Shown: positions 9,125 through 15,911 of the stretch, one piece after another
How the letters are laid out: the number at the start of each line of letters is the position of its first letter
How positions within the stretch are numbered: position 1 is the first letter of the stretch
Source: Paenibacillus hamazuiensis
GTDB lineage: Bacteria; Bacillota; Bacilli; Paenibacillales; NBRC-103111
Assembly (NCBI RefSeq): GCF_023276405.1
Contig: NZ_JALRMO010000001.1
Span: forward strand, 248,001-312,000
DNA: 64,000 nucleotides
Direction of reading: 5' to 3'
Position numbers and translations under genes: made by a program
The notes under the pieces: model-generated
The model's input: only the letters and a program-made list of their open reading frames with translations
Told to the model about the DNA's origin: nothing
Database searches by the model: none

Positions 9125-9258
9125 TTGATCTCCCCGTCTAACGAAAAAGATCAGCCCTCAAGTTGTTCCTCACCAAGCCGAACGTGCCGGGCAAACGCGA
9201 GTCGGAGGCACACCCCCCCAATGCTGTCGCATGGATTAGCCTGACTGTCAGAACGACG

Positions 9259-9481
9259 TAGGAACTGTTATCCCGCTAAAATAACAGTTTAAAATTATAG
9301 CGGAACTCACGTTCGCTATTCTCGAATAAATGAGCGCGTCGAAAAAATAGAGGAACTGAGATGCGCTAAATCGGCGAGAAATGGCTTGAGGGGTGGGAAA
9401 ACAGACAAATAACACATCTGAGTTCCGCTAATTTTCAAAAATAACCAAATTTGACCGACTTAGCGAACTATAGTTCCGCTA
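9259..9481. repeat. Five copies of a 23-bp palindromic motif, three direct then two inverted
   Basis: The motif TAGCGGAACT-N7-CGCTA-WW, itself a TAGCG/CGCTA palindrome, occurs at 9259-9280 (degenerate, lacking CG), 9298-9320 and 9348-9370 on the plus strand. It occurs inverted at 9408-9430 and 9459-9481. The pairs 9298/9348 and 9408/9459 are 50 and 51 bp apart. Nested inverted order would let the RNA or single strand fold into stacked stems. No ORF is convincing here. A related layout with a different motif is seen at 32951-33182 and 49693-49906. Confidence 0.75.
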
Positions 9482-9517
9482 TGATCTCGCATGGGGCACG
9501 TATGCCCACCCAGCCTC

Positions 9518-9790
9518 GCTCCCAAAGTAATGCGTGTCCGCCGTAGGTTTGCGTCAGCAAAACCAGGGCGGGCAAACGCAGGCTCGAGGCACTTCCCCCC
9601 CACCCTCATCCCGGCTCCAAAGGTAAAGCGTGTCTGCCAAAAGTTTTGCGTGAGCAAAACGAAGGCAGACAACCGCGGGTTCGAGGCACGCACCCCCACC
9701 CTACATCGTGGCTCCAAAGGTAAAGCGTGTCCGGCATCCGATTTTTTGCCCGAAGGCAAAAAAATCGATGCCGGACAAACGCGGACTAGC
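9518..9790. repeat. Three tandem 96-97 bp units, each with a large hairpin
   Basis: Units start at 9518, 9614 and 9711 with GCTCC(A)AAGGTAA-like sequence followed by GCGT, a hairpin, then AAACGC and a CGAGGCA-CCCCC tail. Hairpins lie at 9536-9573, 9632-9670 and 9729-9776. The stem sequences differ between units (GTCCGCC/GGCGGGC, GTCTGCC/GGCAGAC, GTCCGGCATC/GATGCCGGAC), yet pairing is kept, including a compensatory change and a G-U. A fourth, partial unit (right half only) lies near 9177-9220. The block is non-coding. Confidence 0.8.
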
Positions 9791-9797
9791 AGTGAGC

Positions 9798-9960
9798 ATG
9801 AACTCCCGGCTGGCGGGTCCAGGGTGCCCGAGCGCCTGGGGTCCCCCCGGTGGGGGGATTTAGGGGGGCGCCACCCAAAATGAACTCCCGGCTGGCGGGT
9901 CCAGGGTGCCTGAGCGCCTGGGGTCCCCCCGGTGGGGGGATTTAGGGGGGGCGCCGCCAC
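9798..9960. repeat. 82-bp tandem duplication, G/C-rich
   Basis: Two almost identical units start at 9798 and 9880. Each runs from ATGAACTCCCGGCTGGCGGG through CCCCCCGGTGGGGGG to a GGGGGGC end. Only a few differences are visible (a C/T change and an extra G). Each contains a CCCCCC/GGGGGG palindrome. I see no coding sense, and the block sits directly against the promoter of the next operon. Confidence 0.85.
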
Positions 9961-9989
9961 TTATAAATTCTGCACATAATTTTTGTGAA

Positions 9990-10019
9990 TTGTGAAAGCG
10001 CTCCCGGGCGAGGTATAGT
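9990..10019 (+). promoter_or_regulatory. Promoter of ABC operon 1 with overlapping cre-like site
   Basis: TTGTGA (9990-9995), an 18-bp spacer and TATAGT (10014-10019) form a plausible sigma-A promoter. TGAAAGCGCTCCCG at 9993-10006 resembles a CcpA cre site but deviates at its right end. A cre box across the -35 region would give catabolite repression of the sugar transporter. Confidence 0.55.
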
Positions 10020-10030
10020 AAGTGAGCGGC

Positions 10031-10042
10031 GTTACCGGTAAC
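10031..10042. promoter_or_regulatory. Perfect 12-bp palindrome, LacI-type operator candidate
   Basis: GTTACCGGTAAC is a perfect palindrome with a central CG. It lies just downstream of the predicted start point and is flanked by GCGG and CCGC. This is the size and form of LacI/GalR-family operators. No LacI-type gene is in the window, so the regulator would be encoded elsewhere. Confidence 0.5.
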
Positions 10043-10071
10043 ACTCCGCCGAGGAGGGATCATATTTCGTC

Positions 10072-11031
10072 ATGGCTATGTATCAACAGCAAAGAGCGGG
10101 CATAAACGCGGCAAGCCGGCTCAGCTATGCGGCAGTGCTCAAGAAAGATTTTCGCAAAAACAAATTCATCTACTTGATGGGCCTCGCCGGCATTGCGTAT
10201 TACGTCATTTTCAAGTACGTTCCGATGTACGGGGCGCTCATCGCCTTCAAAAACTACATACCGACCAAGGGGATCATGGGCAGTCCATGGGTCGGCTTCA
10301 AGCATTTCATCGACTTCTTCAACAGCTATTATTTCATCCGGGTGCTGAGAAACACGCTGCTGATCAACCTGTATGAGCTGCTGTTCGCGTTTCCTGCGCC
10401 GATCATTTTGGCTTTGCTGCTGAATGAGATTCGTCTCACTTTTTTCAAAAGGCTTGTGCAAACGGTTACTTATTTGCCGCATTTCGTCTCGATGGTGGTC
10501 ATTTGCGGGATGATCGTCGATTTTTCGCAAAAGGCGGGGCTGCTTAACACAATCATTGCCTGGTTCGGCGGGGAAAAAGAAAACCTGCTGCTGAATCCGG
10601 ATTTGTTTCGGCCGATCTTTATCGGCTCGGGCATATGGCAGGGGGTCGGCTGGGGCTCGATCATTTATTTGGCGGCGCTTTCCTCGATCGACCCGCAGCT
10701 GTACGACGCCGCGACGGTGGACGGGGCGAACCGGTGGCAGCAGATGCGCCATGTGACGATTCCCGGCATGATGCCGACGATCGTGATCTTGCTAATTTTG
10801 CAAATCGGCGGCATGATGAATGTCGGGTTCGAAAAAATCATTTTGCTCTATAACCCGCAGACGTACGAAACGGCCGACGTCATTTCCAGCTTCGTATACC
10901 GCCGCGGCATTCTCGAAGCGAACTACAGCTTCAGCACCGCCGTCGGATTGTTCAACTCTGCGGTCAATTTCATGCTGCTGATCGTCGCCAACCGGCTCAG
11001 CCGCAAAATAAACGAAACCAGCCTCTGGTAG
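10072..11031 (+). CDS. ABC sugar permease, LplB family
   Basis: 319-residue inner-membrane permease of the CUT1 carbohydrate importer class. It has an N-terminal basic stretch, about six helices and the EAA-type loop (DAATVDGANRWQQMRHVTIPG) that contacts the ATPase. GAGGAGGG lies upstream of the ATG; a second ATG two codons in is a minor alternative. It is the first gene of an operon with the partner permease (17 bp on), the binding lipoprotein, an AraC sensor and GH95. No ATPase gene is present, so a shared MsmX-type ATPase elsewhere is expected. Confidence 0.93.
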   Translation: MAMYQQQRAGINAASRLSYAAVLKKDFRKNKFIYLMGLAGIAYYVIFKYVPMYGALIAFKNYIPTKGIMGSPWVGFKHFIDFFNSYYFIRVLRNTLLINLYELLFAFPAPIILALLLNEIRLTFFKRLVQTVTYLPHFVSMVVICGMIVDFSQKAGLLNTIIAWFGGEKENLLLNPDLFRPIFIGSGIWQGVGWGSIIYLAALSSIDPQLYDAATVDGANRWQQMRHVTIPGMMPTIVILLILQIGGMMNVGFEKIILLYNPQTYETADVISSFVYRRGILEANYSFSTAVGLFNSAVNFMLLIVANRLSRKINETSLW

Positions 11032-11048
11032 AAAGGAGAGCGGAAGCG

Positions 11049-11921
11049 ATGCACCGAAGTTTAGGCGATAAAATGTTCGACGTATGCAATATCATCATCC
11101 TGTCGGGGCTGACGCTGATCACCCTGTATCCGTTTTTGTTCGTCCTGTTCTCTTCGCTGAGCACTCCTTCGGAGCTGGTGAAGCACAGCGGGATTTTATG
11201 GAAGCCGCTCGGGTTTTATTTGGAAGGCTACAAGCTCGTTTTGAAAAATCCGATGATCTCCGTCGGCTATCAAAACACGCTGATCTACGTTGCGGCCGGC
11301 ACGGCGCTGAACGTGTTTTTTACCTCATTGTTCGCTTATGTGCTGTCGCGCCGGGATTTATACTGGAAAAACCATATGATGATGCTCGTCGTGTTTACGA
11401 TGTTTTTCGGCGGCGGGCTCATCCCGGAATATATTCTCGTGAAAAACCTCGGCCTGCTCGATACGCGGTGGTCGCTGATTTTGCCGGGGCTTATTGCAAC
11501 GTGGAATTTGATCATCATGCGCACCTCGTTTCAATCGATTCCGTACGAGCTCGAGGAAGCGGCGAAAATGGACGGGGCGTCCGACTGGACCGTGTTTTGG
11601 AGAGTGATTTTGCCGCTTTCCGTGCCGCTGATCGCCGTCATGGTGCTGTTCTACGGCGTAGCCCACTGGAACGCCTGGGCGAATGCGCTCATCTATTTGC
11701 GGAATCGCGATCTGTTTCCGCTGCAGCTGGTGCTGAGACAAATTTTGATCCAAAACGATACGAGCGGATCGACCAACCTGTCCTCGGACAGCGATCCGTT
11801 TCTCGGCGAGGTTGTCAAACATGCCACCATCGTCGTGGCGACGGTGCCGATTTTGATATTGTATCCGCTGATCCAGAGGCACTTTACGAAGGGAGTTATG
11901 GTCGGCGCTCTTAAAGGATAA
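11049..11921 (+). CDS. ABC sugar permease, YtcP/LplC family
   Basis: 290-residue partner permease of the same importer, with six predicted helices and the EAA loop (EEAAKMDGASDWTVFWRVILP). AAAGGAG lies about 10 nt before the ATG. The C terminus VMVGALKG is typical of the family. The heterodimer with the preceding LplB-type permease should form the channel for an oligosaccharide presented by the lipoprotein encoded next. Confidence 0.93.
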   Translation: MHRSLGDKMFDVCNIIILSGLTLITLYPFLFVLFSSLSTPSELVKHSGILWKPLGFYLEGYKLVLKNPMISVGYQNTLIYVAAGTALNVFFTSLFAYVLSRRDLYWKNHMMMLVVFTMFFGGGLIPEYILVKNLGLLDTRWSLILPGLIATWNLIIMRTSFQSIPYELEEAAKMDGASDWTVFWRVILPLSVPLIAVMVLFYGVAHWNAWANALIYLRNRDLFPLQLVLRQILIQNDTSGSTNLSSDSDPFLGEVVKHATIVVATVPILILYPLIQRHFTKGVMVGALKG

Positions 11922-11959
11922 ACGCGGTCTATGCAAAACCAAGAGAGGGGTATATGTCG

Positions 11960-13558
11960 ATGAACAAAAAACAAGTAACGGGAGTTGCGGTCACTCTCGC
12001 GATGGGGATCGGAACCGTAGCGGGCTGTTCGGGAGGCGGCGGAAATCCGCCGGCGGGAGATCCTTCGGCGGCGGCCGGTACGAAGCCGGCGGAATTGACT
12101 TTTTTTATGAACATCAATATGGACTCGAAAGCGGTCAAAGGCTTTGAAGACATCGAAGGCTTCAAAGAGATACAAAAACGGACCGGGACGACGATCAAAT
12201 TTCAACTGCCCGGCGACGGCTCGCAGTTCAACATCATGCTCGCCTCCGGCACTTATCCGGACATCGCTTACGCTCCGAACAATTATCCCGGCGGCATCGC
12301 CAAGCTGGTCGAGGACGGCGTAGCGATCAAGCTCAACGACCTGATCGACAAATATGCGCCGAACTACAAGAAGATTTTGTCCGAGCATCCGGACATCCGC
12401 AAGCAGATCGTACTTGATGACGGGACGATCGCCAAATTCCCGCAAATCGATATCGACATGCACCGGATGTCGTACAGTGGGCATATGATCCGCAAGGATT
12501 GGCTGGATAAGGTGGGCATGAAACCTCCAACGACGATCGACGAATGGTACGCCGTTCTGAAAGCGTTTAAGGAGAAGGATCCGAACGGCAACGGAAAAGC
12601 GGATGAAATTCCGCTGGGCGAACGCGGCGACGGCCTCGGCTCTTTGAATGCGTTTGCGACGAGCTGGGGGGTGCTGGCCGACAAATTTCAGTTGGACCCG
12701 AAAACCGGCAAAGTGACGTTCGGACCGCTTTTGCCCGGATATAAGGACTATTTGGCCACGATGAACAAATGGTATAAGGAAGGCTTGCTCGACGCGGAAT
12801 TCGCGGCGACGGACAAGAAGGCGTTCGAGGCGAAATTCGCGAACAATACGATCGGCGCGTACGGCGGGGTCATTTCGGGGATCAACTCGTTTAAGGATTT
12901 GTTTAAGGATAAGGTTCCGGATTTCAAGCTGATCGGGGTGAGCCCGCCTCTCGGACCGGCCGGGAAAGCCTACAGCGCGCACACGCAAATGGTGCAAAAC
13001 GTACCGCTGGACGGAGCGTTTATCAGCTCCCAGGCGAAGGATCCGGTGGCGGCGGTCAAGCTGCTCGACTTCATGATCGGGCCGGAGGGCAGCGACCTGC
13101 AAAACTGGGGCGTCGAGGGCAAGAGCTATACGACCGAAGGCGGGAAAAAGAAGTTCACCGACGCCGTCATGAAAAGCCCCGAAGGCTTCGTGCCTTCCGA
13201 GGCGGTTAAAAAGTACGCCCTGCCGACAACCGGCATGGTCAAGGTGATGGACTATAACGCTTGGGCCGCCTTCGAGCTCCGTTATCCGGAGGCAGAAGAA
13301 GCGAATAAAGTATGGTTCGACGCAGACCGTTCGCTGCTGCTGCCCGCCTTGTCGTTCAAAGGCAACGAGAGCCAGGAGATCGGCAGCATCATGAGCGAGG
13401 TAAACACGTACGTCAAGGAAATGTGGATCAAGTTTATCATGGGCAACGAGCCGATCGATAACTACGGGAAGTTTGTCGACACGCTGAAGAAAATGGGCAT
13501 CGACAAGGCGATCCAAATCGAGCAAGCCGCCTACGACCGCTTCCAAAATCGCAAGTAA
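11960..13558 (+). CDS. Solute-binding lipoprotein of ABC operon 1
   Basis: 532-residue extracellular binding protein of the LplA-like group. The signal peptide ends in a lipobox (GTVAGC), and a Gly/Ala/Pro-rich linker follows, so it is anchored to the membrane outer face. It carries the family pattern with DPNGNGKADEIP and a long C-terminal lobe. The frame starts at 11954, but AGAGGGG ending at 11950 is too close to that ATG and is 9 nt from the ATG at 11960. The ligand is probably an oligosaccharide substrate for the GH95 at the end of this operon. Confidence 0.92.
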   Translation: MNKKQVTGVAVTLAMGIGTVAGCSGGGGNPPAGDPSAAAGTKPAELTFFMNINMDSKAVKGFEDIEGFKEIQKRTGTTIKFQLPGDGSQFNIMLASGTYPDIAYAPNNYPGGIAKLVEDGVAIKLNDLIDKYAPNYKKILSEHPDIRKQIVLDDGTIAKFPQIDIDMHRMSYSGHMIRKDWLDKVGMKPPTTIDEWYAVLKAFKEKDPNGNGKADEIPLGERGDGLGSLNAFATSWGVLADKFQLDPKTGKVTFGPLLPGYKDYLATMNKWYKEGLLDAEFAATDKKAFEAKFANNTIGAYGGVISGINSFKDLFKDKVPDFKLIGVSPPLGPAGKAYSAHTQMVQNVPLDGAFISSQAKDPVAAVKLLDFMIGPEGSDLQNWGVEGKSYTTEGGKKKFTDAVMKSPEGFVPSEAVKKYALPTTGMVKVMDYNAWAAFELRYPEAEEANKVWFDADRSLLLPALSFKGNESQEIGSIMSEVNTYVKEMWIKFIMGNEPIDNYGKFVDTLKKMGIDKAIQIEQAAYDRFQNRK

Positions 13559-13565
13559 CCCGCTC

Positions 13566-13592
13566 GGGTTGGACACGGCATGTGTCCAGCCC
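13566..13592 (+). terminator. Intra-operon hairpin
   Basis: GGGTTGGACAC pairs with GTGTCCAGCCC (one G-U), followed by a loose T-rich stretch. It may be a partial terminator or an mRNA-stabilising 3' end that lowers expression of the regulator relative to the binding protein. Confidence 0.5.
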
Positions 13593-13625
13593 TTATGATC
13601 TTTTTAGGCGGAAAGGAGGGAACCG

Positions 13626-13637
13626 ATGAGCCGATGA
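13626..13637 (+). other. Three-codon leader ORF overlapping the AraC start
   Basis: ATG AGC CGA TGA (Met-Ser-Arg-stop) sits 5 nt after AAGGAGGG (13613-13620), an ideal distance. Its TGA overlaps the ATG of the regulator at 13634 (ATGA), whose own distance to that SD (13 nt) is long. Ribosomes may therefore reach the regulator by re-initiation. Confidence 0.45.
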
Positions 13638-15898
13638 AGCATGCGAGGAGTTACGCGAAAATTTACCGTGTGTTTATCCGATACCTGCTTTCCTATGTCA
13701 TCCTGCTGCTTTTGCCTATCACGCTGATCACGCTGGTCGTGTACAATGTTTTCGTGGGCAGCCTGCAGGACGAGATGATCGCCGGCAATTTGAACACGCT
13801 CGACAAAGTGCGGTTTGCGATGGACGATCAATTGAAGCGAATTGAAGATACGACATACCAGATGATGCTGGAGGACAACCGGTTTTCCCAATACCGCATC
13901 TCGGACGATCCGGGCTACAAGGCGTGGGGCATCGTAGGCGAGCTGAGACGTTATGCCAAGATCAATCCGTTTATTCATGAAATATGGTTGTATTATCGCG
14001 GGGAATCTTCCGTATATACTAGTAAAAGCGTTTACAGCTTGCCGATGCTAGCGAACCAGGCTTATTCGTTCGGCGATTGGACCGAGGAGCAAATCGCCCG
14101 CGATCTCGATTCGCTGCCCGGTCCGGAAATCCGGCCCCCGTCCCGGGATTTGAACGGCAGCGAATCGTTCATGCGGATCATCGTGCCGATTTTTCCGAAC
14201 CAGAACCGGCCTTATGCGACCGTCGTTTATTTGATCAAGGAATCGACGATTCAGCAGTTTTTGTCCAGCCATGTCCGCACGGGCGGATCGACGTGGATTA
14301 TCGGTCAAGATAATCGGGTTATTACCGGATTCGGGGCCGGGGCCGGGACGGTTCCCGCCGATGTCGCGGCCTTGGCCGGGACGCCGACGGCGGAGCCGTA
14401 CCGGATTGTTACGATCGGCTCGGAGCAGCATTATATGTTTACCGTCCCTTCAAAACAAAACCGCTGGAAATATGTGACGCTGCTGCCGGTCGGGCAGGTG
14501 CTGGACAAGGTGGAGCGCTCCAAGCTGATGTTTCTTTACGGGGTGAGCGCGATTATCCTGGTCGGGGGCGTCCTCATTTTTCTCGGCATGCGTTGGAATT
14601 ATTATCCGATTCGGCGCTTGCGGCTGGAAACCGAACGGCTGCTGCCTTCGCAGGAGCCGAAGCTAAACGAAATCGAAACGGTCCGGTTTGCGCTCAATTC
14701 GCTCGTTCACCAAAACCGCTGGCTGGATCAGCGCGTGAAAAATCATTCGGCGGTGGCGCACAAGCAGATGCTGATCTCCATGCTCAGGGGCGATGTGGCC
14801 ACCGCGGAAGATTTGAAGCTGTACGGCGAAGAAACGCTCGTTCCTATCGAAGGCTCGCTTTTTTGCGTGATCATTGCCGAATTCCCGGCGGCCGGAACCG
14901 GCCAAAGCTTGTATCCGTCCTTGTCCGCGCTGGAAGCGTGCTGGCCGGAAGGGTGGCAGGCGTACGGTCTCCAGCATCTGGACCCGTCGAAAACGATTTT
15001 TTTGATTTCCATGGATGGCAAAGAGATGAGTTCTCTCCGGTCGGCGTTGGAGCGGTTCCGGGACGGGAGCTCGGCGGCTGCCGGAAGAGCCGTCACGGTC
15101 GGAACGGGGCGCGCCGCAGGGCCCGGCGAAATTCCCCGCTCGTACCTGGAAGCGAATACGGCTTTGGACTACCGGTTCATCCAGGGCAACGGCCGGATCA
15201 TTTATTACGAAGACATTCCGGCGAGCCGTTCGCTTCAGGAGCGTTACCCTCACCGGGAAATGGAGGAACTGCTATCGTCCATCCGTTCCGGCAATGCGGC
15301 CAAGGCCGTAAGCTGCCTCACCTCGATGCTTGCGTTTATCCGGCAGAATCAGCCTCCGCTGATCGTTGCCCGCAGCTTATGCTTCGAGATGCTTCGCACG
15401 ATCGACCGGGCGTGGAACGATGTGGAGATGGACGATCGGAGCTCGTATCATTATCCGGACATTTTTACCCTCGAGCGTTTTGAGACGCTGGATGAATTCG
15501 AGCAGCTGATCAAATCGGTCTGCACCGACCTGGGGGATATGTTCCGGAATGCGCAGGGAGAAGGCGGGGCGGCAAGGTCGGTAGAGCCGCTGCTCGAATA
15601 TATTCAGCTACATTACCGGGATTGCGCGTTTTCGTTTCAAAATATGGCGCGCCATTTTAACATGGCTTTGCCGAATTTGAGCCAATTTTTCAAGGACCAG
15701 ACGGGTGTCACTTTACTGGACTATACGACGAATTTGCGGATGGAAACCGCCAAAAAGCTGCTGGCGGGCGAAGACATGCCGCTGAAGACGGTCGCCGAGC
15801 AGGTCGGGTATTACAACGTATCCAGCTTTATCCGGCGGTTCAAGCAGCTTGTCGGCGTCACACCGGGAGAGTTCCGGGCGAATATTAGAAAAACGTGA
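13634..15898 (+). CDS. AraC regulator with membrane sensor domain
   Basis: 754-residue one-component regulator. TM1 lies near residues 18-40, then an extracellular Cache-like sensor of about 250 residues, TM2 near 296-316, a linker, and a C-terminal AraC-type double HTH (FQNMARHFNMALPNLSQFF; VAEQVGYYNVSSFIRRFKQ). Such proteins sense extracellular sugars or the loaded binding protein and activate the adjacent transporter operon. The frame is open upstream to 13580, but the ribosome binding arrangement favours the ATG at 13634. It is fourth in the operon, 75 bp after the binding protein and 13 bp before GH95. Confidence 0.92.
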   Translation: MKHARSYAKIYRVFIRYLLSYVILLLLPITLITLVVYNVFVGSLQDEMIAGNLNTLDKVRFAMDDQLKRIEDTTYQMMLEDNRFSQYRISDDPGYKAWGIVGELRRYAKINPFIHEIWLYYRGESSVYTSKSVYSLPMLANQAYSFGDWTEEQIARDLDSLPGPEIRPPSRDLNGSESFMRIIVPIFPNQNRPYATVVYLIKESTIQQFLSSHVRTGGSTWIIGQDNRVITGFGAGAGTVPADVAALAGTPTAEPYRIVTIGSEQHYMFTVPSKQNRWKYVTLLPVGQVLDKVERSKLMFLYGVSAIILVGGVLIFLGMRWNYYPIRRLRLETERLLPSQEPKLNEIETVRFALNSLVHQNRWLDQRVKNHSAVAHKQMLISMLRGDVATAEDLKLYGEETLVPIEGSLFCVIIAEFPAAGTGQSLYPSLSALEACWPEGWQAYGLQHLDPSKTIFLISMDGKEMSSLRSALERFRDGSSAAAGRAVTVGTGRAAGPGEIPRSYLEANTALDYRFIQGNGRIIYYEDIPASRSLQERYPHREMEELLSSIRSGNAAKAVSCLTSMLAFIRQNQPPLIVARSLCFEMLRTIDRAWNDVEMDDRSSYHYPDIFTLERFETLDEFEQLIKSVCTDLGDMFRNAQGEGGAARSVEPLLEYIQLHYRDCAFSFQNMARHFNMALPNLSQFFKDQTGVTLLDYTTNLRMETAKKLLAGEDMPLKTVAEQVGYYNVSSFIRRFKQLVGVTPGEFRANIRKT

Positions 15899-15911
15899 GA
15901 GGAGCAAAAAC

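Noticed and set aside
9177-9960. Coding genes in the repeat block (frames of 60-166 codons on both strands)
   Set aside because: The frames follow tandem repeats and proline/glycine-rich low-complexity sequence, have no SD, and repeat the same peptide twice.
11693-13576. 627-codon minus-strand open frame opposite the binding-protein gene
   Set aside because: Same reason: it mirrors the codon bias of the lipoprotein gene and shows no family features.
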